Shown one piece after another: positions 1 to 9,199 of a DNA stretch of 64,000 bases. Origin of the DNA: Endobugula sp965225895 (lineage in GTDB: Bacteria > Pseudomonadota > Gammaproteobacteria > Pseudomonadales > Cellvibrionaceae); NCBI GenBank assembly GCA_965225895.1, contig CBDDBR010000011.1, forward strand, positions 2,108,001 through 2,172,000, read 5' to 3'. The notes beneath the pieces are model-generated. The model saw nothing but the letters and a program-made list of their open reading frames with translations. It did not search any database and was not told where the DNA came from. Both the position numbers and the translations under genes were made by a program. Within the stretch, counting starts at the first letter, position 1. Every line of letters begins with the position of its first letter.

Positions 1-80
1 CTAAATCTTCAAAAATTCATAATATTAAGAAAACTAATAATTAAATGAACCTCCACATTCTAGTTAATTAGAGATATCCA

Positions 81-1256
81 ATGTTTGAGCTAGAAAGCAC
101 TTCTCCTTTTTTTGAGCAACTCGCACAAGAAGAACCACTTTTAGTGCAAAATATTGAACTTGTTCATGAAAACAAAATGCAGCTAGATATTTCATATCAT
201 AATCCAAAGCGGTTTATATTAAATCTTAATAATTTACTTCGAAGCACATTATTTTTCGTTGAGACTTCAATTAAAAATACTCCACATTGGTTAAAAAACG
301 AAGTCGATATTTATAGAAATAAAAACGTAAAAGAATATGAGATTCTTAAGTATTTAAGAAATATAAGCGCGCATCAAGCACTTATATTTCCAGAAGAATC
401 TTTAATTAGTGGGCTTTATAGAATCCGCTCAGAAATTGATTACAAACTTAAACTTGGGTTAGGAGATCACGATAAGCCACAGGAGTATTCTCGGGACTTA
501 GCTCTTAAAAATACACAAGACATATTTCATGACATATTAGTATTTCAAAATTTAGCCTTCATGGATTTAGAGCATTCTAGTCTCGGGGAATGCTTGGGAA
601 TAACACGAAAGTGGTTTTTTGATGTCAAAATAAAAAAGAAAAGCTTTTCTTTTAGTGGAGTTATTGATGTTTATCACATCGTCTGTACATTCGCCACACA
701 GCTACTGGATAGAGTCTGTGAAGCATATGCTGGTAAAAATGATATCAAATTTAGCACAAAATTTTCTCACGAATTTTCAGAATATAATTTCATTAATACA
801 ATATTAGAAATTGATTTATATCCATCACTTTTTTCCGAATGGTGGGAAGGAAATATAGAACCATTAAACTTTGGAACATTAGCTGAAAGAAATGAGGGCG
901 ACAAGCATTGGCTCCAAGACCAATGGCATAAATATTCGTATTCAAATCTATGCGACAATGCAGAGTCTTATAAAACTCTATTGATAAAATATTCCAACCT
1001 AAGCCATAACGAATATTTTGAAGAAAAAAACCTTTCAGAATTCACTTCTTTTGTTAACCTTAACCATTGGCATCTAAAAAAAGCATTCAATGCCCATTTA
1101 ACAAACACTCCCTTTAATCCTAGTGAAATAATGAAACTACAAAGGTTAGGAAAAATATTCATTTCAGAATACAAAAAACAAAAGCTTTGCTCAATACAAC
1201 TTACTTGTGAAAGCTTTAAAGAACATTTATCTAGCCTAGTTAAAAAACTAGACTAG
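81..1256 (+). CDS. Unknown protein with a HEPN-like R-N-x3-H motif
   Basis: This 391-residue protein is not one I can assign to a named family. It is rich in Lys, Asn, Phe, Tyr and Ile, has no signal peptide or clear membrane segment, and looks largely helical. Residues 92-98 read LRNISAH, so Arg93 and His98 make an R-x4-H motif with Asn after the Arg. That is the pattern of HEPN RNases, and it follows a helical stretch (about 45-65), as in HEPN bundles. A weak purine run (AGAGA) precedes the ATG. The gene is clearly more AT-rich than hisA and its other neighbours and uses many AAA, AAT and TTA codons, which suggests acquisition by transfer. It converges on hisA and sits where hisF is often found. 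HEPN membership is an inference from one motif. It could equally be an unrelated helical protein. Confidence 0.7.
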   Translation: MFELESTSPFFEQLAQEEPLLVQNIELVHENKMQLDISYHNPKRFILNLNNLLRSTLFFVETSIKNTPHWLKNEVDIYRNKNVKEYEILKYLRNISAHQALIFPEESLISGLYRIRSEIDYKLKLGLGDHDKPQEYSRDLALKNTQDIFHDILVFQNLAFMDLEHSSLGECLGITRKWFFDVKIKKKSFSFSGVIDVYHIVCTFATQLLDRVCEAYAGKNDIKFSTKFSHEFSEYNFINTILEIDLYPSLFSEWWEGNIEPLNFGTLAERNEGDKHWLQDQWHKYSYSNLCDNAESYKTLLIKYSNLSHNEYFEEKNLSEFTSFVNLNHWHLKKAFNAHLTNTPFNPSEIMKLQRLGKIFISEYKKQKLCSIQLTCESFKEHLSSLVKKLD

Positions 1257-1267
1257 ATAAAATTTTT
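1227..1267 (+). terminator. Intrinsic terminator overlapping the stop codon
   Basis: Two 15-base arms (1227-1241 and 1246-1260) pair with one mismatch around a 4-base A loop. A run of five T follows at 1263-1267. The hairpin includes the last codons and the TAG stop of the upstream unknown gene, so the gene seems to carry its own terminator. It may also act on convergent hisA transcripts. Confidence 0.6.
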
Positions 1268-1282
1268 AAGTATCGCGACCTC

Positions 1283-2014
1283 TTATTTTTTATCACATAA
1301 CGCCTGTGCTTCTTTCACATCTAATGTGCCTTCATAAATAGCGCGGCCTGTAATGGCGCCACAAATACCGTGATGAGCCTGTGCTTTTAGTGCCACAATA
1401 TCATCCATATTAGTAATACCACCCGATGCGATCACAGGAATACTTGAGGCTTTTGCCATCGCAACCGTAGCCTCTACATTCACACCTTGCATCATGCCAT
1501 CACGTGCAATGTCGGTATATACAATCGATTCTACGCCGTCGGCTTCAAAGCGTTTAGCAAGATCAGTGGCTTTTACCTCTGATACTTCTGCCCAACCATC
1601 GGTAGCTACTAGACCCTCTTTGGCATCTAGCCCTACGATAATATGACCTGGAAATTGCTTACACATTTCCGTAACAAATTCGGGTTCTTTTACCGCTTTT
1701 GTACCAATAATAACGTAGCTCACGCCCGCTTGTAGATAGTGTTCAATAATTTCACCACTACGAATACCACCGCCAATTTGAATGGGTAATTTAGGAAATG
1801 CCTTAGCAATCTCAGTAACCACCTCACCGTTTACTGGCTCACCTGCAAAGGCGCCGTTAAGGTCAACAAGATGCAAGCGACGGCAACCTTGGTCTACCCA
1901 TTGCTTTGCAAAATCGACAGGATTATCGCCAAAAACTGTGGAATCATCCATTAAACCTTGGCGTAAACGAACACATTGACCGTCTTTTAAATCAATTGCG
2001 GGAATAATTAACAT
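1283..2014 (-). CDS. hisA: ProFAR isomerase HisA
   Basis: HisA (243 aa, normal length) is a TIM-barrel enzyme that isomerises ProFAR to PRFAR in histidine synthesis. The start MLIIPAID gives the catalytic Asp8, and the second conserved acid is in IIVGLD (Asp130). Phosphate-binding loops are visible as GGGIRSG (81-87) and ASGGI near the C-terminus, with YTDIARDGMMQG around 166-177. It is the last gene of a minus-strand hisB-hisH-hisA cluster, 60 bp after hisH. In relatives hisF usually follows; here the next gene is an unrelated convergent one. Confidence 0.97.
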   Translation of the reverse strand: MLIIPAIDLKDGQCVRLRQGLMDDSTVFGDNPVDFAKQWVDQGCRRLHLVDLNGAFAGEPVNGEVVTEIAKAFPKLPIQIGGGIRSGEIIEHYLQAGVSYVIIGTKAVKEPEFVTEMCKQFPGHIIVGLDAKEGLVATDGWAEVSEVKATDLAKRFEADGVESIVYTDIARDGMMQGVNVEATVAMAKASSIPVIASGGITNMDDIVALKAQAHHGICGAITGRAIYEGTLDVKEAQALCDKK

Positions 2015-2074
2015 AAGGGAATTTCCAAATTTATAGTCTGTAATATTTTGATAATAGAATGCGAAGCGATGAAA

Positions 2075-2725
2075 TTAGACGCTGCCATTCCAGTGCATAA
2101 AGTTTTTGAGCAGTTGTAAGCCAACCGTATCGCTTTTTTCTGGGTGAAACTGTGTGGCAAATAAATTATCTTGCGCTAATGCAGCTACAAAATCTTTTTG
2201 ATATTCACAACGTGCCGCCACTTGTGCCGTATTACTCGCAGTAACAAAGTAGCTGTGCACAAAATAAAAACGGCTATGATTATCGATGCCTTCCCACATG
2301 GGGTGCGCCATCGTTTGTTCAACTTGGTTCCAGCCCATGTGCGGAACTTTTAGTTTGCAACCTTGCTCATCCTGCATATCGTGACCAAAAAAACGAACAT
2401 CGCCAGACAGTACATTCATACAATCAACGCCGCCGTTTTCCTCACTACATTGCATTAGCGCTTGCATACCAACACAGATAGCCAGTACAGGCTTACCATC
2501 TGCAATTAGTTGCGGTACTAAGGTATCAAACCCCAAGCGACGAATCTCTGCCATGCAGTCGCGAATAGCGCCCACACCAGGAAATAACACTTTATCTGCG
2601 CGCGCAATAACAGCTGGGTCAGCCGTGATAGTAATGTGGCTATCTGGAGCAACATGAGAAAATGCACTCGATACCGAGTGTAGATTACCCATACCGTAAT
2701 CAATAATTGCAACCGATGTTGTCAT
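2075..2725 (-). CDS. hisH: Imidazole glycerol phosphate synthase glutaminase subunit HisH
   Basis: HisH (216 aa) is the class I glutamine amidotransferase subunit. It passes ammonia to HisF for conversion of PRFAR to IGP and AICAR. The nucleophile is Cys84 in AICVGMQ and the His/Glu pair is His194/Glu196 in FHPEKS. The N-terminal IDYGMGNLHSV and FPGVGAI segments are typical. It lies between hisB (91 bp upstream) and hisA. Its partner HisF is not in this window, so it must be encoded elsewhere for the pathway to work. Confidence 0.97.
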   Translation of the reverse strand: MTTSVAIIDYGMGNLHSVSSAFSHVAPDSHITITADPAVIARADKVLFPGVGAIRDCMAEIRRLGFDTLVPQLIADGKPVLAICVGMQALMQCSEENGGVDCMNVLSGDVRFFGHDMQDEQGCKLKVPHMGWNQVEQTMAHPMWEGIDNHSRFYFVHSYFVTASNTAQVAARCEYQKDFVAALAQDNLFATQFHPEKSDTVGLQLLKNFMHWNGSV

Positions 2726-2816
2726 ACGAGAATTAACCTAAGATAACTGTTGATAAAATAAGGGGACGAGAAAGAGCATTCATCACATCACTGACGAATG
2801 CTCGCTATTACAGGCC

Positions 2817-3410
2817 TTATAAAGTGCCCTTGGTTGAAGGCATGACACCTTCCATACGCGAATCGGCCTCCATCGCCATACGCAAGGCACGACCAAACGC
2901 TTTAAATACGGTTTCTATTTGGTGATGCGCGTTATGGCCTTTTAAGCAATCAATATGCAAAGTGACTTGAGCATGATTTACAAAGCCTTGGAAAAACTCC
3001 CAAAACAACTCCGTATCAAATGCACCCACACGCTTTTGTGTAAATGGAATATCCATTAGCAAGGCTGGACGACCCGAAAAATCAATCACAACACGCGATA
3101 GCGCTTCATCTAAAGGAACATACGCATGTCCATAGCGGCGAATACCTTTTTTATCTCCAACCGCTTTGGCAACCGCCTGACCAATAGTGATGCCGATATC
3201 TTCCACACTGTGGTGATCATCTATATGTGTATCACCATCACAGGTCACGTTAAGGTCTATTAAGCCGTGACGTGCGATTTGATCCATCATATGTTCAAGA
3301 AAAGGCACACCCGTGGCAAATTGGGCTTTACCCGTACCATCTAGATTAACGTCTACCTGAATTTTAGTTTCCAAGGTGTCGCGGCGTACACTGGCTGTGC
3401 GAGCGCTCAT
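2817..3410 (-). CDS. hisB: Imidazoleglycerol-phosphate dehydratase HisB
   Basis: This is the monofunctional dehydratase (197 aa), without the histidinol-phosphatase domain of the enteric fusion. It converts imidazoleglycerol phosphate to imidazoleacetol phosphate. Metal-binding motifs are HIDDHHSVED (62-71) and a second histidine cluster HNAHHQIE in the C-terminal half. It is the first gene of the hisB-hisH-hisA cluster. The 215-bp spacer to the divergent asmA-type gene must hold promoters for both, but I do not see a convincing consensus there. Confidence 0.97.
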   Translation of the reverse strand: MSARTASVRRDTLETKIQVDVNLDGTGKAQFATGVPFLEHMMDQIARHGLIDLNVTCDGDTHIDDHHSVEDIGITIGQAVAKAVGDKKGIRRYGHAYVPLDEALSRVVIDFSGRPALLMDIPFTQKRVGAFDTELFWEFFQGFVNHAQVTLHIDCLKGHNAHHQIETVFKAFGRALRMAMEADSRMEGVMPSTKGTL

Positions 3411-3625
3411 GGGATTCTCCGAAAGATCAAAAAAAGGGGATTATACGCGGAAAATGGACTAGAAAATACACTGCGACTACGGCTTTCATACACAGGGCAC
3501 CTATTTTGATTCACATAGCTAGCCGCTTATCGTTACAATAAGCACATAAACACAAGCATAAGATCTATATACAGACCTTATAACGTTATACCTATCACCA
3601 ACACTCACATTATGTAGGGAATATA

Positions 3626-5935
3626 ATGAAGATAATAAAAGCGCTGTTTAGCCTAATCGTATTCATCATCTTACTGCTAGTCGTCGCCGCTATTGCCTTG
3701 CCGCACTTTTTCGACCCCAATGATTATAAGGAAGAAATCAGTACCGCAGCCAAAGAACACACGGGCTTAGACTTATCCATTGAAGGCGATTTATCACTGT
3801 CTGTATTTCCTTGGATTGGCGTCAATACAGGGCGAATCACTCTATCGCAACCTGCATCCATTCGCCAATCAACCCCTACAGCAGGGCCGTTTATCGATGT
3901 TGAAGCCATTGATGTTAAAGTGAAGTTAAAGCCTTTATTAAGCCGCCAAGTAGAAATCGACACTATATTACTTAAAAAGCCCCGTATTGAACTTATTACC
4001 GATAAAAAAGGGCATAACAGCTTAGATGGTCTAGCAAGTGCGGCAGGCGACACCAGCAACCCTCAAACGGCGCCTAAAAATACCAATAATAGTACGCAAA
4101 CAACACCAACAAGCTCCAACAATAATGAAGCCAAGGCCATCGCCGCACTCACCATTGCAGGTGTCAATATTACTGACGGCCATATTATTATTGATGATCA
4201 ACCGAATAACACTCGCCACCAAGTCAAATCACTCACCATCACCAGTGGTAATGTATTAGGTGGCTCTGCTGCGCCATTCTCTGTTTCTGGAGAATTACAT
4301 AGCACGGATATGCCCCCTGTCACATTAACGTTAGATAGCCAGTTACAATTTGATCAAGAACAATTTCAAGTGGCGGTGAGTAACTTAGCACTTTCAGTTC
4401 AGCAGGCCAGCACCTATGCTAATGCCAATATTGATAACATACGCTACGATCATCAAAAAGCACTAGCCACTATCACTGGCAGTCAATTCGAAGGGCGTGC
4501 CGAAGATATTCCTTTTACTATGACAATGCCAAGTATTAACGTCGACATGAACAATACTGCCGCGTCGATTGCGAGTTTTTCGGTGCAAAGCCTCGGTGTC
4601 GATGTATCGGGAAAACTGCATGTAAGCAACTGGGACAAAGACATAAATGCAACAGGTAATATTCTTGTCGCACCGTTTAATGCACACCCACTACTCAAAA
4701 AATTTGCGATTGATTATGTACCTACCCATAAAAATGCACTCACATCGATAGGATTTTCAAGCGATTTTAGTGGCACAAGCAATAGTGCCTCATTAAAAAA
4801 TACCGTCATTAATATTGATCAAACTCAACTCACAGGCGATGTTAACATCACACATTTTGCACAGCCTAAATACCGTTTTGATTTATCACTAAACAGCATT
4901 GTAATTGACGACTATTTGCCTGTAGAAGAAAAGCCAACAACAAAAGATACAACACCTGCCGAGCCAATTAATGCGGCCGAAGCATTAGCTGCCCCAATTG
5001 TGTTGTTAAAAGATATTTATGCCAACGGTACTTTCCGTGCAAAAAAAATTACTGCCAGTAATATTGTGTTAGAAAACAATGTGATTAGTGTGGTATCTAA
5101 TCAACAAAAGGTGGTGATTAAACCTGCACTGGATCTGTATGAAGGCAAACTTAACGGCACCATATCGCTCGCCCGTACCGCAAAACCAACACTGTCTATT
5201 GTGACGCAACTTAAACAAGTAAACCTAGAACCACTACTCATCGCCGCTGACATTACCGATCAATTTTCAGGTATTGGTAATCTAAGCACCAACATCACCG
5301 TCAAAGATAATAACGGCAAACCATCAAGCAAAGGCAGCATCAAAGTGGCAGCAAAAAATGGCGCTATTAAAGGCATTGATCTTAAAAAAATATTGGATGA
5401 CGCTCAAGCCACGATTGATAAGTTACGCCGTAAAGAAACCAAAGCATCAACGGATGCCAGCACTGAAGATACAACACGCTTTGCCGAAATGACGGCAACA
5501 TTGCTATTAGATAATGACATTATCACTAATAATGATTTATCGATGAAAGCGCCTGCATTTAGAATTAAGGGCGATGGCACTGTCAATCTCGCAAAACAAA
5601 CGGTAGATTACTTAACTTCTGTCGTGGTAGTTAATACCAACGCGGGGCAAGGCGGAAAAGATAAAGCCGACCTTAAAGGTATTACCATACCCGTACGCTT
5701 TACTGGGTCGCTCACCGCACCCAAATATAAAATCGATACCCGTGCACTACTGAAAGCCAACACAAAGAAAAGTGTCGATAAAAACAAAGACAAGCTAAAA
5801 AATAAGCTGCTGGATAAATTAGGCGTAGACACCTCTACAACAAATACTGATGCCCAAGCTGCAGCAGCAAAAGAAAAAGCAAAGGATGACTTAAAAGAAA
5901 AACTCAAGAAAAAATTATTCGACAAACTATTTTAA
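3626..5935 (+). CDS. AsmA-family envelope protein
   Basis: This 769-aa protein is anchored by one N-terminal membrane segment (about residues 5-27) with a large periplasmic body. The segment after the anchor (FFDPNDYKEEI, then TGLDLSIEGDLSLSVFPWIGV) is the AsmA N-terminal signature. The AsmA_2-like C-terminal part has DGTVNLAKQTVDYLTSVVV and ITIPVRFTGSLTAPKYKID. AsmA-like proteins form long grooved beta structures tied to phospholipid movement and outer-membrane homeostasis, but the exact role of this paralogue is unknown. There are two low-complexity stretches: Thr/Asn/Gln-rich near residues 148-168 and Lys/Ala-rich at the C-terminus. An AGGGA site precedes the ATG. Its last four bases overlap the 3' end of convergent rsmE. 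Confidence 0.9.
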   Translation: MKIIKALFSLIVFIILLLVVAAIALPHFFDPNDYKEEISTAAKEHTGLDLSIEGDLSLSVFPWIGVNTGRITLSQPASIRQSTPTAGPFIDVEAIDVKVKLKPLLSRQVEIDTILLKKPRIELITDKKGHNSLDGLASAAGDTSNPQTAPKNTNNSTQTTPTSSNNNEAKAIAALTIAGVNITDGHIIIDDQPNNTRHQVKSLTITSGNVLGGSAAPFSVSGELHSTDMPPVTLTLDSQLQFDQEQFQVAVSNLALSVQQASTYANANIDNIRYDHQKALATITGSQFEGRAEDIPFTMTMPSINVDMNNTAASIASFSVQSLGVDVSGKLHVSNWDKDINATGNILVAPFNAHPLLKKFAIDYVPTHKNALTSIGFSSDFSGTSNSASLKNTVINIDQTQLTGDVNITHFAQPKYRFDLSLNSIVIDDYLPVEEKPTTKDTTPAEPINAAEALAAPIVLLKDIYANGTFRAKKITASNIVLENNVISVVSNQQKVVIKPALDLYEGKLNGTISLARTAKPTLSIVTQLKQVNLEPLLIAADITDQFSGIGNLSTNITVKDNNGKPSSKGSIKVAAKNGAIKGIDLKKILDDAQATIDKLRRKETKASTDASTEDTTRFAEMTATLLLDNDIITNNDLSMKAPAFRIKGDGTVNLAKQTVDYLTSVVVVNTNAGQGGKDKADLKGITIPVRFTGSLTAPKYKIDTRALLKANTKKSVDKNKDKLKNKLLDKLGVDTSTTNTDAQAAAAKEKAKDDLKEKLKKKLFDKLF

Positions 5936-6672
5936 ATCGAAAAATCACCGCTTTGTAATTGCAAAGCGGTGAGCGCCGCTAATGGTGCGGTTTCTGCACG
6001 TAATATTCTTGGCCCCAATACCATGCCTGTAAATTGGTGCTCTATTGATAACGCCACCTCGGCTTCAGATAAACCACCTTCAGGCCCCACCAACAAAGCA
6101 ACTGACTGCATAGAATCACTGATACTAGATGATGCTACATACGGATGCAGTACTATTTTTTTATCTGCCGACACATCTAACCAATCAGGCAATTTTTTAG
6201 GCATATTTAATGTTGGAATCGCGACACGTTCCGATTGCTCACAAGCACTAACCATAACCTGCCGCCAGTGATTCATTTTCTTTTCTAAACGATCCGCGGG
6301 AATTTTTACATCGGTATATTCACTCCACAAGGGCGTAACTGATGTCACCCCTAACTCCGTGGCTTTTTGCAACAACCAATCCATGCGATCATTTTTAATT
6401 AAACACGCGCCTAACTCTACAGCCAACGAAGACTCTGTATCTCGCGGAATAAAGTCACCCACCGCCACGGCAACACTTTTTTTGCTGACATACGCTAATG
6501 TCGCCGTAAATTCACCCAGTACACCCTGTTGTTTTTCTCCATTAAACAATGTGACTGCGCGTCCTACCTTCATACGCATGACTGTTGCAATATGATGAGC
6601 AGACGCAGGTTCTAACTCAATCGTTATATTTTCGGATAAGGGTTGGTTAAGATAAATTCTAGGAACATGCAT
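5932..6672 (-). CDS. rsmE: 16S rRNA (uracil(1498)-N(3))-methyltransferase RsmE
   Basis: RsmE is a SPOUT-class methyltransferase that modifies U1498 of 16S rRNA. The knot region is visible as LLVGPEGGLSEAEV and LGPRILRAETAPLAAL in the C-terminal third, and the PUA-like N-terminus begins HVPRIYL. I place the start at the ATG at 6672, giving 246 aa and the family's usual beginning. The frame stays open to a TTG at 6693, but the seven extra residues do not look like RsmE. No strong ribosome site is seen for either start. It converges on and overlaps the asmA-type gene by 4 bp. Confidence 0.95.
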   Translation of the reverse strand: MHVPRIYLNQPLSENITIELEPASAHHIATVMRMKVGRAVTLFNGEKQQGVLGEFTATLAYVSKKSVAVAVGDFIPRDTESSLAVELGACLIKNDRMDWLLQKATELGVTSVTPLWSEYTDVKIPADRLEKKMNHWRQVMVSACEQSERVAIPTLNMPKKLPDWLDVSADKKIVLHPYVASSSISDSMQSVALLVGPEGGLSEAEVALSIEHQFTGMVLGPRILRAETAPLAALTALQLQSGDFSI

Positions 6673-6801
6673 AGCAATCAACATTAATAACAATAAAAAT
6701 GAAGGTAGAGATTACCACAAAAAGAGAAGTATGTGCCTCTAAGAATAAGAGGCACTAATATGAGGATATCGATATATAGCAATAAAGATACATTAACAAT
6801 C

Positions 6802-7647
6802 TTATACGCTAGTAAAGCCTAAATTTTTAACAATTGTTTTTACTGGCTCAGACTGATTCATTGTATAAAAATGCAATCCTGGCACACCATTTTCTCTAAG
6901 ACCTTCGCATAACTCCGTGACCACATCAATACCAAATGCTTTAATACTTTCTTGATCATCACCGTATTCTTCTAAGGCCTTTTGTAGCCAACGTGGAACC
7001 TCTGTGCCACATGCCGCACTAAACCGTAATAAGTTTTGCACATTAATGATAGGCATAATACCTGGGTAGATCGGCTGCGTAATACCGGCTTTATCGCATT
7101 TTTCAAGAAAGAAGAAATACGCATCTAAGTTGAAAAAATATTGCGTGATAGCACTGTTAGCACCCGCTTCAAATTTATTTTTCAAAAAAGCTATATCGGT
7201 TCCGTAGCTTTTTGCTTCGGGGTGAATTTCGGGATAGGCTGCCACCTCAAGGTGAAAATGCTCACCAAAACGCTCACGAATAAATGCTACTAATTCATTG
7301 GCATACACCATTTGCGAAGCACCGCCCATACCCGAAGGCATGTCACCACGTAATGCAACAATACGGTCAACACCTACTGATTTATACTCATTAATTAATG
7401 CTGCAATACTTTCTTCGGTATCGCCGCCAAATGATAAATGGGGTGCCGTAGAAAACCCGGCTTTATTAAATTCACTCACCAAGTCTTTCGTATTATCACG
7501 TGTTGATCCACCCGCGCCATATGTCATGGAAAAAAACTCAGGTGAAAAAGTCGCTAAATCATCACGTACGTGTATTAATTTTTCACGACCTGCATCCGTT
7601 TTAGGCGGAAAAAATTCAAAGCTTAAACGGAATTTATTATCATTCAT
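6802..7647 (-). CDS. metF: 5,10-methylenetetrahydrofolate reductase MetF
   Basis: MetF reduces methylene-THF to methyl-THF with FAD and NADH, supplying the methyl group for methionine. The N-terminus (LSFEFFPPKT) and the internal GAGGSTRDNT, RGDMP and PGIMPI motifs are typical; the length from the chosen start is 281 aa. I use the ATG at 7647 because a clean AAGGA sits 8 bases upstream. An in-frame longer start at 7671 lies inside the preceding hairpin. The gene follows ahcY on the minus strand, completing a metK-ahcY-metF methyl-cycle group. A terminator-like hairpin lies only 17 bases upstream of the start, so metF expression may depend on read-through from ahcY. Confidence 0.97.
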   Translation of the reverse strand: MNDNKFRLSFEFFPPKTDAGREKLIHVRDDLATFSPEFFSMTYGAGGSTRDNTKDLVSEFNKAGFSTAPHLSFGGDTEESIAALINEYKSVGVDRIVALRGDMPSGMGGASQMVYANELVAFIRERFGEHFHLEVAAYPEIHPEAKSYGTDIAFLKNKFEAGANSAITQYFFNLDAYFFFLEKCDKAGITQPIYPGIMPIINVQNLLRFSAACGTEVPRWLQKALEEYGDDQESIKAFGIDVVTELCEGLRENGVPGLHFYTMNQSEPVKTIVKNLGFTSV

Positions 7648-7664
7648 TTTATTATCCTTACCGT

Positions 7665-7695
7665 ATAACAAAAGGCTCTATGAGCCTTTTGTTAT
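7665..7695 (-). terminator. Hairpin between ahcY and metF (terminator or attenuator)
   Basis: A perfect 14-bp inverted repeat (arms 7665-7678 and 7682-7695, 3-base loop) lies between the ahcY stop and the metF ribosome site. The 3' arm on the minus strand carries CCTTTTGTTAT, which supplies a T-rich end. Only 17 bases separate it from the metF ATG, too few for a separate metF promoter. Partial termination that lowers metF relative to ahcY is the simplest reading. Confidence 0.65.
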
Positions 7696-7710
7696 CGTTA
7701 CTTTATAAAA

Positions 7711-9132
7711 TTAATATTTGTATGTTTCTGGCTTGAATGGGCCATCAACAGCAACATTAATATAGTCTGCTTGTGTTTTTGTTAGCTTAGTCATTACGCC
7801 ATCAAAACCTGCCACCATATCTGCCGCTACTTCTTCATCTAATTTTTTCGGTAAGATTTTTAGATAAACACTGTTCGCTTTTTCGTCGGCAGCAAGGTCT
7901 GCAAATTTTGCTTCGTATAAATACATTTGTGCCAGCACTTGGTTAGCAAAAGAACCATCCATAATACGTGATGGGTGACCTGTTGCGTTACCTAGGTTCA
8001 CTAAGCGACCTTCTGATAGCAGAATAAGGTGATCGCCTTCTGCTTCACTACGTGCAATTTTATGCACCTGTGGTTTAACTTCTTCCCACTGCCAGTTTTC
8101 ACGCATATAGGCAGTATCAATTTCATTATCAAAATGACCAATATTACATACCACAGCACCCGGTTTTAATGCTTGCAACATAAATTTATCACATACATTG
8201 GTGTTACCCGTTGTAGTAACAATCAAATCGGTTGTGCCCAGTAATTCGGTATTAATACATTCTGCGTTTTCTAAATTAACACCATCAATATAAGGTGACG
8301 CCACTTCAAAACCATCCATACATGCTTGCATAGCACAAATAGGATCAACTTCTGTTACTTTAACAATCATGCCTTCTTGACGTAACGATGCTGCTGACCC
8401 TTTACCTACATCACCATAACCTACAACTAATGCTTTTTTACCTGACAATAGGTGATCGGTACCACGTTTAATCGCATCATTAAGACTATGACGGCAGCCG
8501 TATTTGTTATCATTTTTTGATTTAGTCACTGCATCGTTTACATTGATAGCAGGTACTTTTAATTCACCTTTTTCTAACATTTCTTGTAAACGGTGAACAC
8601 CTGTTGTGGTTTCTTCAGAAATACCGTGAATGCTATTAAGCATATCGGGGTATTTACTGTGGCACATTTCTGTTAAGTCACCACCATCATCTAAAATCAT
8701 GTTGGCATCCCATATTTGGTCGCCGTCTTTTTCTGACATAATGGTTTGTTCAATACACCATAAGAACTCTTCTTCTGTTTCGCCTTTCCAAGCAAAAACA
8801 GGAATACCTGCCGCTGCAATCGCAGCCGCTGCGTGATCTTGTGTTGAGAAAATATTACATGAAGACCAACGTACTTCCGCACCTAAATCAACCAACGTTT
8901 CGATTAATACCGCTGTTTGAATGGTCATATGAATACAACCCATAATTTTTGCATTGGCTAATGGCTGTTCTGCTTTATATTTTTTACGTAATGCCATTAA
9001 TGCTGGCATTTCACCTTCGGCAATAATAATTTCTTTACGACCCCATTCTGCGTCTTTACGAAATTGCTCAGGGGTACTTGCTGCTACTTTATAATCTGTA
9101 AAATTTTCTACAATCTTTAATTCTGCACTCAT
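7711..9132 (-). CDS. ahcY: S-adenosylhomocysteinase AhcY
   Basis: AhcY (473 aa) reversibly hydrolyses S-adenosylhomocysteine to adenosine and homocysteine, relieving product inhibition of methyltransferases. The NAD-binding site is VVGYGDVGKGSAASL, with downstream VTTTGNTNVCD, and the protein ends in KPETYKY as the family does. The length matches the long proteobacterial form that has an extra internal segment (EKGELKVPAINVNDA region). It follows metK by 67 bp on the minus strand. That gap holds only a weak 6-bp hairpin (9159-9175) and is too short and unlike the SAH riboswitch found before ahcY in some relatives. Confidence 0.98.
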   Translation of the reverse strand: MSAELKIVENFTDYKVAASTPEQFRKDAEWGRKEIIIAEGEMPALMALRKKYKAEQPLANAKIMGCIHMTIQTAVLIETLVDLGAEVRWSSCNIFSTQDHAAAAIAAAGIPVFAWKGETEEEFLWCIEQTIMSEKDGDQIWDANMILDDGGDLTEMCHSKYPDMLNSIHGISEETTTGVHRLQEMLEKGELKVPAINVNDAVTKSKNDNKYGCRHSLNDAIKRGTDHLLSGKKALVVGYGDVGKGSAASLRQEGMIVKVTEVDPICAMQACMDGFEVASPYIDGVNLENAECINTELLGTTDLIVTTTGNTNVCDKFMLQALKPGAVVCNIGHFDNEIDTAYMRENWQWEEVKPQVHKIARSEAEGDHLILLSEGRLVNLGNATGHPSRIMDGSFANQVLAQMYLYEAKFADLAADEKANSVYLKILPKKLDEEVAADMVAGFDGVMTKLTKTQADYINVAVDGPFKPETYKY

Positions 9133-9199
9133 GATTTAAACCTCTAACTATGTTTAGTGGGCAGCCTTGCTGCCCTGTAAAATTAATGTCATTAAAAAC

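Noticed and set aside
7298..7708. Plus-strand open frame of 136 codons opposite metF
   Set aside because: It lies antisense to a well-supported enzyme, has no family resemblance and no ribosome site, and mirrors metF codon bias.
9133..9199. Possible SAH riboswitch before ahcY
   Set aside because: The 67-bp gap holds only one 6-bp hairpin and lacks the pseudoknot layout of known SAH riboswitches.
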